Assembly (NCBI RefSeq): GCF_029714365.1
Contig: NZ_CP121659.1
Location: 806,001-870,000, forward strand
DNA from: Sinorhizobium terangae
GTDB lineage: Bacteria; Pseudomonadota; Alphaproteobacteria; Rhizobiales; Rhizobiaceae
Reading direction: 5' to 3'
DNA: 64,000 nt
Of the stretch, positions 43,990 to 53,826 are shown piece by piece; position 1 is the stretch's first letter, and every line of letters starts with the position of its first letter. The translations under genes and the position numbers were made by a program. The notes below the pieces were generated by a model. That model searched no databases. It was not told the DNA's origin and worked only from the letters and a program-made list of their open reading frames with translations.

Positions 43990-44859
43990 TCAAGGCCCCG
44001 GATTGAGAGGCGCTTCACCTCGCAGCCAGAAGCAGCGGGCCGAAGCGAAGCGATCCTGCGTCAGCTGTGTTTTCAGGAAGGGCAGCAGGATATCGAGCTC
44101 ACCTTTCAACGTGAAGGGTGGGTTGACGATGATGAGCCCCGATCCGGCAAGCCCGGTCGTGTCGCGATCACTGCGCACCGAAAGTTCCACACAGAGCATT
44201 TTCGGAATCTCCAGCACCTTCAGCGCCGCGTGAAAGTCCTTTATCGGCGCACCTTTCTTCAGCGGATACCAGAGGCAGAAGATGCCGCCGGCGAAGCGGC
44301 GGTATCCCTTTGCAAGGCCGTCGACCAGCCGCTCGTATTCACCCTCGATCTCGAACGGAGGATCGACGAGAATGAGGCCGCGCTTTTCCTTCGGCGGCAG
44401 GTGGGCTCCGAGCGCCAGCCAGCCGTCGAGATGGGTGATGCGGCTCTGGAAGTCGCCGTCAAACTGGCGGTGCAGCGTCTCGTAATCGTCCGGATGCAGT
44501 TCCATCGCCGAAAGCCGGTCCTGCGGCCGGAACAGCATGCGCACGAGTTTCGGTGAGCCGGGATAATGGGTGAGGCCGCCGTCGGGATTGAGGTTGCGGA
44601 CGGCGGAGAGATAAGGTTCGAGGATCGCGGCAATCGGGGCAGGAAGCTCAGCGTCGAGCAATCGGCCGATGCCATCGCGCCATTCGCCGGTCTTCTGCGC
44701 TTCCTCGCTCGAAAGGTCATAGAGCCCGATGCCGGCATGCGTGTCGAGCACCCGAAAGGCCTTGTCCTTTTGCTTGAGGTACGTGATAAGCCGCGCCAGC
44801 ACCGCATGTTTCAGGACATCGGCGAAATTGCCTGCGTGATAGATGTGCCGGTAGTTCAT
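43990..44859 (-). CDS. rlmJ: 23S rRNA (adenine(2030)-N6)-methyltransferase
   Basis: SAM-dependent methyltransferase, E. coli YhiR/RlmJ family. MNYRHIYHAGNFADVLKH is the diagnostic N terminus; the catalytic motif is DPPFE in LILVDPPFEIEGEY; the C-terminal part has VNPPFTL. 289 aa, standard. Divergent from the molybdopterin oxidoreductase. Confidence 0.95.
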   Translation of the reverse strand: MNYRHIYHAGNFADVLKHAVLARLITYLKQKDKAFRVLDTHAGIGLYDLSSEEAQKTGEWRDGIGRLLDAELPAPIAAILEPYLSAVRNLNPDGGLTHYPGSPKLVRMLFRPQDRLSAMELHPDDYETLHRQFDGDFQSRITHLDGWLALGAHLPPKEKRGLILVDPPFEIEGEYERLVDGLAKGYRRFAGGIFCLWYPLKKGAPIKDFHAALKVLEIPKMLCVELSVRSDRDTTGLAGSGLIIVNPPFTLKGELDILLPFLKTQLTQDRFASARCFWLRGEAPLNPGP

Positions 44860-44946
44860 GAGCGTTGCCGATGGCTCTGATCAATTGTTTCGATGGATTG
44901 GCGAATGGGGCTTTTTGCCCTCAAGCGGATGCCATATAGAAAAGCC

Positions 44947-47061
44947 ATGAACGTTGCGACCCCTATCAAAGCAGAAAAATCGATCGGCTACTCCGTCTGT
45001 CCGCACGACTGTCCGTCCGCCTGTGCGCTTGAGGTCGATCTCACGGCCGAAGGCCAGATCGGCCGCCTGCGCGGCGCGGCCGGAAACAGCTACACGGCCG
45101 GTGTCATCTGCGCGAAGGTCGCGCGCTATGCCGAGCGCATCTATCATCCCGACCGGCTGATGGTGCCGCAGCGCCGCACCGGCGCCAAGGGCGAGGGCAA
45201 CTGGCAGGAAATTTCCTGGGAAGCAGCGCTCGACGAGATTGCCGATCAATTCGTCAAAGCCGAGCAGAAGCACGGCTCGGAAGCGGTCTGGCCCTATTTC
45301 TACGCCGGCACCATGGGACAGGTCCAGCGTGACTCCATCGAGCGGCTGCGCCACGCCAAGCGCTATTCCGGCTTCTTCGGCTCGATCTGTACCAACATGG
45401 CCTGGACCGGCTTCACCATGGCGACGGGTGCCTTGCGCGGTCCCGACCCGCGCGAGATGGCCAAGGCCGATTGCGTCGTGATCTGGGGCACCAATGCGGT
45501 CGCGACGCAGGTCAACGTGATGACCCATGCGGTCAAGGCGCGCAAGGACCGCGGCGCCAAGATCGTCGTCATCGACGTTTACGAGAACCCGACCGTCAAG
45601 CAAGCCGATATGGGGCTCGTGCTGAAACCGGGCACAGATGCCGCGCTTGCCTGCGCCGTCATGCATATCGCCTTCCGCGACGGCTATGCCGACCGCGCCT
45701 ACATGGCGAAATTCGCCGATGATCCCGCGGGCCTCGAAGCGCATCTTAAGACACGGGGCCCCGAGTGGGCCTCCGCCGTCACCGGCCTGTCGGTGGAGGA
45801 GATCGAGGCCTTCGCCAAGCTCGTCGGGACGACGCCCAGGACCTATTTCCGCCTGGGCTACGGCTTCACCCGCCAGCGCAACGGCTCCGTCGCCATCCAT
45901 GCGGCGGCTTCGGTCGCAACGGTGCTCGGCTCCTGGCAGCACGAGGGCGGCGGCGCGTTCCATTCGAACAACGACATCTTCAAGCTGGACAAGCGCGAAC
46001 TCCTCGGTTCCGCATTCCACGATCCCGACATCCGCATGCTCGATCAATCGCAGATCGGCCGTGTGCTGACCGGCGATGCCGAGGCGCTGCGCCATCGCGG
46101 CCCCGTGACGGCGCTCCTCATCCAGAACACCAACCCCGCCAATGTCGCGCCCGAGCAGCGACTGGTGAAACAGGGTTTCCTGCGCGGCGACCTCTTCGTT
46201 GCCGTGCACGAGCAGTTCATGACGGACACCGCCCGCCTCGCCGACATCGTCCTGCCTGCAACCATGTTCCTCGAGCACGACGATCTTTATCGCGGCGGAG
46301 GCCACCAGCACATTCTCATCGGTCCGAAGATCGTTGAGCCCCCGCCGACCGTGCGCACCAATCTCTTCGTCATCGAGGAGTTGGCAAAGCGCCTCGGCGT
46401 TGCCGACCGCACCGGCTTTGGGCTCACCGAACAGCAGCACATCGATCAACTGCTGGCCAACTACGGCATCGGTTACGAGCGCATGAAAGAGGAGAAGTGG
46501 CTCGATTGCCAGCCGGCTTTCGAGGAGGCGCATTTTCTCAACGGCTTCGGGCATCCGGACGGCAAGTTCCGCTTCAAGGCCGATTGGACCGGCACGCCCG
46601 CACCCAACCGGCCGCCGAAATCGATGGGCCCGCAGGGCCCGTACGGCAGGCTGCCTGAATTTCCGGACCATGTCGATCTGATCGAAGTGGCCGACGAACG
46701 CCATCCATACCGGCTGGCGACCTCCCCGGCGCGCTCGTTCCTGAACTCGACCTTCTCCGAAACGCCGTCGTCCATTCAGAAGGAGGGACGACCGGAGGCC
46801 ATGATCCACGCCGAAGATGCGGCTGCGCTCGGCATTGCCGAGGGCGATGTCGTCATGCTCGGCAACGAACGCGGCGAGGTCCGGCTCCATGCGAAAATCG
46901 GCGGCGGGGCACGCCGCGGCGTCGTCATCGCCGAAGGGATTTGGCCGAACGGCGCCCATCTCGACGGCGAAGGGATCAATGTCCTCACCGGTGCCGACGC
47001 CGTCGCGCCCTACGGCGGCGCGGCTTTCCACGATAACCGGGTCTGGGTGCGTCGGGCCTGA
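44947..47061 (+). CDS. Cytoplasmic molybdopterin-dependent oxidoreductase
   Basis: 704-aa DMSO-reductase superfamily enzyme. N-terminal [4Fe-4S] site Cys18, Cys22, Cys26 (CPHDCPSAC) and Cys55 (VICAK), then the bis-MGD domains and a C-terminal dinucleotide-binding domain (IHAEDAAALGIAEGDVV). The metal-ligand region may be FFGSICTNMAW, with Cys as candidate ligand. No Tat signal and no TM, so it acts in the cytosol, unlike most respiratory members. No electron-transfer subunit gene is adjacent. Start ATG 44947; an ATG 18 codons upstream adds an unconserved leader. Substrate unknown. Confidence 0.85.
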   Translation: MNVATPIKAEKSIGYSVCPHDCPSACALEVDLTAEGQIGRLRGAAGNSYTAGVICAKVARYAERIYHPDRLMVPQRRTGAKGEGNWQEISWEAALDEIADQFVKAEQKHGSEAVWPYFYAGTMGQVQRDSIERLRHAKRYSGFFGSICTNMAWTGFTMATGALRGPDPREMAKADCVVIWGTNAVATQVNVMTHAVKARKDRGAKIVVIDVYENPTVKQADMGLVLKPGTDAALACAVMHIAFRDGYADRAYMAKFADDPAGLEAHLKTRGPEWASAVTGLSVEEIEAFAKLVGTTPRTYFRLGYGFTRQRNGSVAIHAAASVATVLGSWQHEGGGAFHSNNDIFKLDKRELLGSAFHDPDIRMLDQSQIGRVLTGDAEALRHRGPVTALLIQNTNPANVAPEQRLVKQGFLRGDLFVAVHEQFMTDTARLADIVLPATMFLEHDDLYRGGGHQHILIGPKIVEPPPTVRTNLFVIEELAKRLGVADRTGFGLTEQQHIDQLLANYGIGYERMKEEKWLDCQPAFEEAHFLNGFGHPDGKFRFKADWTGTPAPNRPPKSMGPQGPYGRLPEFPDHVDLIEVADERHPYRLATSPARSFLNSTFSETPSSIQKEGRPEAMIHAEDAAALGIAEGDVVMLGNERGEVRLHAKIGGGARRGVVIAEGIWPNGAHLDGEGINVLTGADAVAPYGGAAFHDNRVWVRRA

Positions 47062-47119
47062 CGATTGTTCGCGCCCGCGGCTTCTGCAGCCGGATTCCCT
47101 TTTTCGACAAGGATCTCAC

Positions 47120-47713
47120 ATGACGGAACATGCCGACCCGCGCGTCCGGATCATCGACCGCAAAACCCTCTGGAACGGCTTCGTCAGCCTCGAGGAGGTC
47201 ACGCTCGAACAGGAAATGTCCGATGGTCAAACCGCCCGGCTGGTCCGGGAAGTTCACGACCACGGTCGCGCCGCAACAATCCTGCTTTTCGATCCGGAGC
47301 GGCAGTTGGTGGTCCTCGTCCGCCAGCTTCGCATTCCCGTATTTCTGCAGGGCGAGCCGGGATATCTTATCGAAGCGCCGGCCGGCCTTCTCGACGGCGA
47401 AGAGCCGGCAGTGGCGATTTGCCGCGAAGCGATGGAAGAAACCGGCTACAACATCGAAAGCGCCACCCACCTCTTCGATGCCTACATGAGTCCGGGTTCG
47501 TTGACGGAACGAACGAGCTTCTTCTTTGGCTGCATTGATGCCTCGAAGAAAGTGGCTGCAGGCGGCGGGCTCGCCCACGAGGGCGAAGACCTCGAGGTTC
47601 TCGAAATTCCCTTCGAAGAGGCGGTGGCAATGGTTGGCACTGGCGAGATCTGCGACGCCAAGACCATCATGCTGCTTCAATGGGCTATGCTCAACCGCGC
47701 CTCTATTTCATAG
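47120..47713 (+). CDS. nudK: GDP-mannose hydrolase NudK-type Nudix protein
   Basis: 197-aa Nudix hydrolase. The box reads GLLDGEEPAVAICREAMEET, with the one-residue-short spacing also seen in E. coli NudK; downstream YMSPGSLTERTSFFFG and AGGGLAHEGEDLEVLEIPF also match NudK, which hydrolyses GDP-mannose. ADP-ribose is an alternative. The frame is open far upstream, but family resemblance starts at MTEHADPRVRI and GGATC-like spacing supports ATG 47120. Located 58 bp after the molybdoenzyme, possibly same transcript. Confidence 0.85.
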   Translation: MTEHADPRVRIIDRKTLWNGFVSLEEVTLEQEMSDGQTARLVREVHDHGRAATILLFDPERQLVVLVRQLRIPVFLQGEPGYLIEAPAGLLDGEEPAVAICREAMEETGYNIESATHLFDAYMSPGSLTERTSFFFGCIDASKKVAAGGGLAHEGEDLEVLEIPFEEAVAMVGTGEICDAKTIMLLQWAMLNRASIS

Positions 47714-47820
47714 CAGGCCTCTGATAAATCGGCACATTATACATTACCGATATTTCACTTTCTGATTGCGTTCCTGTGGGCTAAAGCGCTTGTTGTCGTC
47801 AATAATGACATGGGCGAGCC

Positions 47821-50433
47821 ATGACGTTCCCCTCTGCCTCAGAGCCTGAAGTCGATGAAGAGCAAAGGAACGAAGCGGGGTGGAGACCGTTTCTGAGGCG
47901 CAATCAGCGCTATCTTTCCGCTATCGGCACGCTTCTCGTGATCGCGCTGTTCGGAGCGGCCATCTTTCATCTGACCGCCGAGGTGCATTATGACGAGGTC
48001 GTCGCGGCATTGGCGGACACGAGTTGGCAGTCGATCGCTGCCGCGGTCCTGTTCACCGGCCTGAGTTTCCTCGCGCTCACCTTCTACGATGTCGCCGCCC
48101 TCGACTACATCAAGCGCAAGCTGCCTTACGCCGACGTAGCGCTTACGGCCGCCTGCGCCTATGCCGTCGGCAATACGGCCGGTTTCGGGGCCTTGAGCGG
48201 CGGGGCGATCCGCTACCGGTCCTACTCCCGCCTCGGCTTGCAGCCAGAAGAGATAGCCCGCGTCATTGCCTTCGTGACGCTCGCCTTTGGCCTCGGCCTT
48301 GCCACGGTCACTTGCCTCAGCTTGCTGACGGTCGGCGAATATGTCGCTCCGCTGACGGGACTTGAGCCGTTCTGGCTGCGGACGATCGCCGTCATTGTGC
48401 TCGGCGGTTTGTTGACTACCTTCATCCTGGCCGGAGAGGGCCGCGAAGTCCGCATTGGACGCTTGACCCTGCGTCTGCCCGACTCGAGGACCGCCTCCCG
48501 CCAGTTCCTGGTAACAGCGCTCGATCTTGCGGCATCCGCAAGCGTTCTCTACGTCCTGTTGCCATCGGGAACGATCGGCTGGCCCGCCTTCCTGGCAGTC
48601 TATTCGTTCGCGGTGGGCGTCGGCGTGCTCAGCCATGTGCCTGCGGGGCTCGGCGTCTTCGAAGCGGTGATGATCGCAACGCTCGGCCGCGCGGTCGACG
48701 TCGATACGATCCTTGGAGCGTTGGTTCTCTACCGCGTCATCTATCACGTGTTGCCGCTGCTGATCGCGATTGTGATGATTATCGGCGTGGAGATTCGTCA
48801 GTTCGCCGGCCACCCTGCGGCATCAAGCGTCCGCCGCATAGGCGGCCGCATGGCCCCATTGCTCCTCGCCACGCTGGCGCTTGTACTCGCCATAATGCTG
48901 GTGCTGTCGAGCGTGACGCCGACGCCCGACGAGAACCTGGCATTTCTTGAAAGCTATGTTCCGCTGCCGCTGGTCGAAGGCGCGCACTTCCTCGCGAGCC
49001 TGCTCGGCCTGGCGCTGGTCATCGTCGCGCGGGGGCTGGCGCTGCGCCTCGATGGTGCTTGGTGGGCGTCGATCGTGATCGCGGCGGCTGCGCTGCTGCT
49101 ATCGTTGCTGAAAGCGGTGGCGTTGGCGGAAGCTGGTATGCTCGCATTCTTCGTCGTCGGACTGCTCGCCAGCCGCCGGCTTTTCGTTCGCCCTGCGTCG
49201 CTGTTCGGTCAGGCCCTGACGCCGCCGTGGCTCACGGCGATCGGCGTCATTTGCCTGGGGGCGTTGGTCGTCCTGCTCTTTGTCTATCGCGATATCGAAT
49301 ATAGCCGTGAGCTCTGGTGGCAGTTCGAGTTTGCGGCCGAGGCGCCGCGTGGACTTCGCGCCTTCCTCGGGGTCACGATCGGGGCGAGTGCCATCGCCAT
49401 CTGGAGCCTGATGCGTCCCGCCACAACAACGGTGGAGCCGGCATCGGACGAGGCGTTGGAGCGGGCGATCGCCATTGTCGATGCCCAGGACATGTCGGAT
49501 GCCAACCTCGTGCGGATGGGCGACAAGAGCGTCATGTTCTCTGCCGACGGCAGTGCCTTCATCATGTATGGTCGCCGTGCGCGTTCCTGGATCGCCCTCT
49601 TTGATCCGGTCGGTCCGTTGCAAGCTTGGCCGGATCTTATCTGGCAATTCATAGAGACCGCCCGCGCTAACGGCTGCCGGGCGGTCTTCTACCAGGTTTC
49701 GCCGGTGGGGCTCGCCTATTACGCCGACGCCGGCTTGCGGGCGTTCCGGCTGGGCGAGCTTGCCGAGGTCGATCTGACGCGGTTCGAACTGAAGGGTGGA
49801 AAATGGGCAAACCTGCGCCAGCAGGTCAGTCGTGGCCAGCGCGATGGGCTCGAATTCGCCATAGTTGAGCCCGAGGCCGTGCCGGCAATCCTGCCGGAGC
49901 TTGCGGCAGTTTCGGATGCCTGGCTCGCACATCACAGCGCACGGGAGAAGGGTTTCTCCCTCGGAGCCTTCGATCCCCAGTACATTACGGCTCAGCCGGT
50001 TGCTGTTCTTAAATGCGGCGGACGCATCGTTGCCTTTGCCAACATCCTCAAGACTGCGACTAAGGAGGAGGGCTCCGTCGACCTGATGCGCTTCTCGCCC
50101 GACGCGCCGAAAGGTTCGATGGACTTCCTGTTCGTACAGCTGATGGAATATCTCAAGGCGCAGGGTTATAGGCGCTTCAATCTTGGCATGGCGCCGCTTT
50201 CCGGGATGTCCTCCCGGCAGATAGCGCCTGTGTGGGACCGAGCGGGCCGGGCATTCTTCGAGCACGGCGAACGCTTCTACAATTTCAAGGGCCTGCGCGC
50301 CTTCAAGTCCAAGTTCCACCCGCGTTGGCAACCGCGCTACCTTGTTGCGAGCGGCGGCCTCAACCCGATCCTGGCTTTGATGGACGCAACGTTCCTCATC
50401 GGCGGCGGTCTCAAGGGAGTGATAAGGAAATGA
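47821..50433 (+). CDS. lpiA: Lysyl-phosphatidylglycerol synthase/flippase LpiA (MprF)
   Basis: 870-aa membrane protein that transfers lysine from Lys-tRNA to phosphatidylglycerol and flips the product. The N-terminal two-thirds (about 30-520) contain about 13-14 TM segments including the flippase region (NTAGFGALSGGAIRYR; HVPAGLGVFEAVMIATLG). The C-terminal third (about 540-860) is the cytosolic DUF2156 GNAT-like synthase (GDKSVMFSADGSAFIMYG, RRFNLGMAPLSGM, FKGLRAFKSKFHPRW). The stop overlaps acvB by 4 bp. In rhizobia the lpiA-acvB unit is acid-inducible and affects resistance to cationic peptides. Confidence 0.95.
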   Translation: MTFPSASEPEVDEEQRNEAGWRPFLRRNQRYLSAIGTLLVIALFGAAIFHLTAEVHYDEVVAALADTSWQSIAAAVLFTGLSFLALTFYDVAALDYIKRKLPYADVALTAACAYAVGNTAGFGALSGGAIRYRSYSRLGLQPEEIARVIAFVTLAFGLGLATVTCLSLLTVGEYVAPLTGLEPFWLRTIAVIVLGGLLTTFILAGEGREVRIGRLTLRLPDSRTASRQFLVTALDLAASASVLYVLLPSGTIGWPAFLAVYSFAVGVGVLSHVPAGLGVFEAVMIATLGRAVDVDTILGALVLYRVIYHVLPLLIAIVMIIGVEIRQFAGHPAASSVRRIGGRMAPLLLATLALVLAIMLVLSSVTPTPDENLAFLESYVPLPLVEGAHFLASLLGLALVIVARGLALRLDGAWWASIVIAAAALLLSLLKAVALAEAGMLAFFVVGLLASRRLFVRPASLFGQALTPPWLTAIGVICLGALVVLLFVYRDIEYSRELWWQFEFAAEAPRGLRAFLGVTIGASAIAIWSLMRPATTTVEPASDEALERAIAIVDAQDMSDANLVRMGDKSVMFSADGSAFIMYGRRARSWIALFDPVGPLQAWPDLIWQFIETARANGCRAVFYQVSPVGLAYYADAGLRAFRLGELAEVDLTRFELKGGKWANLRQQVSRGQRDGLEFAIVEPEAVPAILPELAAVSDAWLAHHSAREKGFSLGAFDPQYITAQPVAVLKCGGRIVAFANILKTATKEEGSVDLMRFSPDAPKGSMDFLFVQLMEYLKAQGYRRFNLGMAPLSGMSSRQIAPVWDRAGRAFFEHGERFYNFKGLRAFKSKFHPRWQPRYLVASGGLNPILALMDATFLIGGGLKGVIRK

Positions 50434-51803
50434 CCGGCACGCGAAAGATCTGGAAGCTCGCCCTTTCCGCCGCGCTGATTGCGGTAGCTTTGCTGCATGC
50501 CCGGGCCGACGACACGCCGCAATTCGACACCGGCACGATCCCGTCACCGCATGTCCTTTTCCCCAAGGAAGAGGCGTCCGCAATTGTCGTTCTCCTTTCG
50601 GATGCTGCCGGATGGACAGCGAAGGAAGACGGGGTCGCGCGTGCGCTTGCAAACGACAAGGCGCTCGTCATCGGCATCGACCTCAAGGCCTATCTCGCTT
50701 CGCTTGCCAAGGATGACGGCGACTGCATCTACACGGTCTCGGATATCGAATCGCTGAGCCAGCAGGTCCAGCGCGCTGCAAAGAGCAGCGCCTATCGACC
50801 GCCGATCGTCGCGGGCGTCGGCGCCGGCGGGGCGATGGCGCTGGCGATCGCCGCGCAGTCCCCCGCCGCGACCATCGGTCAGACGCTTGCGGTCGATCCC
50901 GAAGAGGGCATCGCATTGACGAAGCAGCTTTGTACGCCGGCCGAGAAGATTCGGAAGGGCGACCGCATGGTCTATGGTTTGACCGACGGACCGTTGCCCG
51001 ATCCCGTGACCGTTGCGTTTTCGCCCGCTGCCTCCGCCGAGGGGAAGGACCACGTGGCCGCGCTTGTTGCCAAGCATTCGGACATTGAAACGCACGATAC
51101 CGGGGACGACGCCTACACCGCGCTTTCGGATGCGCTTTCCGGGGCGCTCGCCGAGGGCGACGAAGCCGAAAACCCTTTCGGCCTTCCGCTGACGGTTCTC
51201 GATGCGAAGCCCACGCGTGACACGATGGCTGTGATCTATTCGGGTGACGGCGGCTGGCGGGATATCGACAAAGAGGTCGGCAATGTCCTGCAGCAGCAGG
51301 GTGTTCCGGTCGTGGGGGTGGATTCACTGCGCTATTTCTGGTCAGAACGCCAGCCGCAAGCGACTGCCGACGATCTTGCGCGGATCATCACCTACTATCG
51401 AAAACGATGGAATGTCCGAAACGTCCTCCTGATCGGTTATTCCTTCGGCGCGGACATCCTGCCGCGCACCTACAACCTGCTCCCGCCAGCGGATCGTGCG
51501 CGCGTGCGCCAGCTCACGCTCTTGGCGCTCTCGCATCATGCCGACTACAAGATCTCGGTTCTTGGCTGGCTGGGTGCGGAGGGCGAGGGGGGTGACCCGG
51601 TCGACGATCTCAAGGCGATTGATCCCGCGCTCGTCCAGTGTGTCTACGGCACCGACGAAGACGGCGACGCGTGCCCGGATCTGAAATCTTCAGGCGTGGA
51701 TGTGGTCGCCATCGAGGGCGGCCACCATTTCGATGAGGACTATCCCGCCTTGACGCGCCGTGTGCTTGACGCGCTGGACCGGAGGCTCGCGGCGGCAAAG
51801 TGA
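50430..51803 (+). CDS. acvB: AcvB/VirJ-type lysyl-PG hydrolase
   Basis: 457-aa periplasmic serine hydrolase. Signal peptide residues 1-26 (ending LHARA), an N-terminal VirJ-like repeat domain with GVGAGGAMA and a C-terminal VirJ alpha/beta-hydrolase with nucleophile Ser338 in GYSFG and a likely His in EGGHHFDED. The Agrobacterium AcvB homologue is reported to hydrolyse lysyl-phosphatidylglycerol, balancing LpiA; S. medicae uses the name atvA. The start overlaps the lpiA stop (ATGA), so synthesis and breakdown enzymes are coupled. Confidence 0.93.
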   Translation: MTGTRKIWKLALSAALIAVALLHARADDTPQFDTGTIPSPHVLFPKEEASAIVVLLSDAAGWTAKEDGVARALANDKALVIGIDLKAYLASLAKDDGDCIYTVSDIESLSQQVQRAAKSSAYRPPIVAGVGAGGAMALAIAAQSPAATIGQTLAVDPEEGIALTKQLCTPAEKIRKGDRMVYGLTDGPLPDPVTVAFSPAASAEGKDHVAALVAKHSDIETHDTGDDAYTALSDALSGALAEGDEAENPFGLPLTVLDAKPTRDTMAVIYSGDGGWRDIDKEVGNVLQQQGVPVVGVDSLRYFWSERQPQATADDLARIITYYRKRWNVRNVLLIGYSFGADILPRTYNLLPPADRARVRQLTLLALSHHADYKISVLGWLGAEGEGGDPVDDLKAIDPALVQCVYGTDEDGDACPDLKSSGVDVVAIEGGHHFDEDYPALTRRVLDALDRRLAAAK

Positions 51804-51846
51804 GCTGCGATTCCGTCCGCCCTCCGGTTGGAAGGGACGGTTGCGA

Positions 51847-52509
51847 TCACATTGCGGGGGAGATGAGCGTGCCCGATGCCTCGCCGACCGCATGGCTTGC
51901 GGCCCGGCCATCCTGCATTTCGACCTTGCCCTCGGCGACGAGCCTCAGCGCCATCGGATAGGTCTTGTGTTCAACCGTCAGAACGCGCGCGGCAAGTGTT
52001 TCCGCCGTGTCGCCGGCCAGAACCGGAACCGCGGCCTGGGCGATGATCGGGCCGTCGTCCATGCCTTCGGTGACAAAATGAACCGTGCAGCCGGCGAGCC
52101 TCATGCCGGCATCGATCGCCCGCTGATGGGTGTGGAGCCCCGGAAACAACGGCAGAAGTGACGGATGAATATTGAGGATGCGGCCCTCATGGCGCTGGAT
52201 GAAGGCTGCCGACAGCAACCGCATGTAGCCGGCAAGGCAGATGATGTCCGGCTGGAGCCGGTCCAGTTCCGTCAGGATCGCCGCTTCGTGCGCTTCCTTG
52301 CTGTCGAAATCCTTTCGGACGAACGAAAAGGTCGGGATGCCGAGGGCGGCTGCTTTGGCCAGGCCACCGGCTTCCGCCTTGTCAGCGATCACGGCAACGA
52401 CTTCGGCAGGGAAGTCCGGTTCCGCTGCTGCCTTCGCCAACGAAAGCATGTTCGAGCCGCCGCCGGAAATGAAGACGACGACCCGTTTTTTAGCAGTAGT
52501 CGCGCTCAT
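51847..52509 (-). CDS. purN: Phosphoribosylglycinamide formyltransferase
   Basis: Transfers formyl from 10-formyl-THF to GAR in purine synthesis. GGGSNMLSL near the N terminus, and the catalytic Asn and His in [15 protein letters not shown], with Asp in MDDGPII. 220 aa. The start overlaps the purM stop by 4 bp. Converges on acvB with a 43-bp gap. Confidence 0.97.
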   Translation of the reverse strand: MSATTAKKRVVVFISGGGSNMLSLAKAAAEPDFPAEVVAVIADKAEAGGLAKAAALGIPTFSFVRKDFDSKEAHEAAILTELDRLQPDIICLAGYMRLLSAAFIQRHEGRILNIHPSLLPLFPGLHTHQRAIDAGMRLAGCTVHFVTEGMDDGPIIAQAAVPVLAGDTAETLAARVLTVEHKTYPMALRLVAEGKVEMQDGRAASHAVGEASGTLISPAM

Positions 52510-53576
52510 AGGGAGAGGCTGCCCCTGTAGATCGTGCCCGCGGCGCCTTCGGCACGCGCGACCATGCGGCCGAGAGTGAAGACCATCTCACCTTCGCCGT
52601 TGAGTATCGCCGCTACCTTTTCAGCCTCTGCCGCGGGAACGACGACGATCATGCCGACGCCGCAGTTGAAGGTGCGCAGCATTTCATTGGCGGCGACGCC
52701 GCCGGTCTTGGCAAGCCAGGAGAAGACCGCCGGCGGTTTGATCGCATCGAGGTCGATCTCGGCGGCAAGGTGTTTTGGCAGGACGCGCGGAATGTTCTCG
52801 GGAAAACCGCCGCCGGTGATATGTGCAAGCGCCTTGATCGCTCCCGTCTCGCGGATAGCCTTCAGAAGCGGCTTCACGTAGATGCGCGTCGGTGTCAGCA
52901 GGAGATCGGCGAGCGTGCCTTCGCCGAAGGGCGCGGGCGCGTCCCAGGCCAGTCCCGACAGCCCAACGATCTTGCGCACCAGCGAGTAGCCGTTCGAGTG
53001 CACACCGGAGGAGGCGAGGCCGAGGATGACGTCACCTTCGGCAATGTCGCCTGCCGGCAGCAACTGGCCGCGCTCGGCGGCACCGACGGCAAAGCCGGCG
53101 AGATCGTAGTCGCCGCCGGAATACATGCCAGGCATCTCGGCCGTTTCCCCGCCGATCAGCGCACAGCCCGCATCGCGGCAGCCGGCGGCAATACCGGCGA
53201 CGATCGCAGCACCCTGGTCCGGGTCGAGCTTGCCGGTCGCGAAATAGTCGAGGAAGAACAGCGGCTCCGCACCCTGCACGACAAGATCGTTGACGCACAT
53301 GGCGACGAGATCGATGCCGACTGTGTCGTGCTTGTTCGCGTCGATGGCGATCTTGAGCTTGGTACCGACACCGTCGTTCGCGGCAACCAGCACCGGATCG
53401 GTGAAGCCGGCAGCCTTGAGATCGAAGAGGCCGCCGAAGCCACCGATCTCGCCATCGGCACCCGGACGTCGTGTGGAGCGCACATGGGGTTTGATCTTCT
53501 CCACCATCAGATTGCCGGCATCGATGTCGACGCCTGCGTCGCTATAGGTGAGACCATTCTTGCCCGACTGGCTCAT
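52506..53576 (-). CDS. purM: Phosphoribosylformylglycinamidine cyclo-ligase (AIR synthetase)
   Basis: ATP-dependent ring closure forming AIR. 356 aa; [12 protein letters not shown] near the N terminus, [16 protein letters not shown], the [11 protein letters not shown] motif and the C-terminal [15 protein letters not shown] are characteristic. The start at 53576 has GGAG upstream on the minus strand; a longer frame is not family-like. purM-purN coupling (ATGA) is conserved. Confidence 0.97.
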   Translation of the reverse strand: MSQSGKNGLTYSDAGVDIDAGNLMVEKIKPHVRSTRRPGADGEIGGFGGLFDLKAAGFTDPVLVAANDGVGTKLKIAIDANKHDTVGIDLVAMCVNDLVVQGAEPLFFLDYFATGKLDPDQGAAIVAGIAAGCRDAGCALIGGETAEMPGMYSGGDYDLAGFAVGAAERGQLLPAGDIAEGDVILGLASSGVHSNGYSLVRKIVGLSGLAWDAPAPFGEGTLADLLLTPTRIYVKPLLKAIRETGAIKALAHITGGGFPENIPRVLPKHLAAEIDLDAIKPPAVFSWLAKTGGVAANEMLRTFNCGVGMIVVVPAAEAEKVAAILNGEGEMVFTLGRMVARAEGAAGTIYRGSLSL

Positions 53577-53647
53577 GCTCGTTCTCCAAGGCTCGTCGAA
53601 TTTTGCGGAAGCGATTGGCACGGCAGGACAAGGAGTGCAAGCCAACT

Positions 53648-53670
53648 GCCGGCGCTTGCCGGCTTTTTTT
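53648..53670 (+). terminator. Terminator-like hairpin upstream of perM
   Basis: GCCGGC-GCTT-GCCGGC followed by seven Ts, pointing in the plus direction, but no plus-strand gene lies between purM (minus) and this site. It would end a short noncoding transcript or a leader. See findings. Confidence 0.65.
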
Positions 53671-53826
53671 GCCATTTTACCCGCATCCCACCGCGTTTCG
53701 CCCGGTAAGGGCCTGATTTGCCTCCGCATGAAGGCGCCGGGCTTGACCAGCATGCGGACCGCGCCCTATCTCGTCCGAATGGATGGAACGCGAGGCGCTT
53801 GCGCCGGACGCGGGACGGGGAGCGCA

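Noticed and set aside
44881..47031. 716-codon open frame on the minus strand opposite the molybdopterin oxidoreductase
   Set aside because: It mirrors a well-supported gene codon by codon and has no family motifs; long antisense frames are common in GC-rich genomes.
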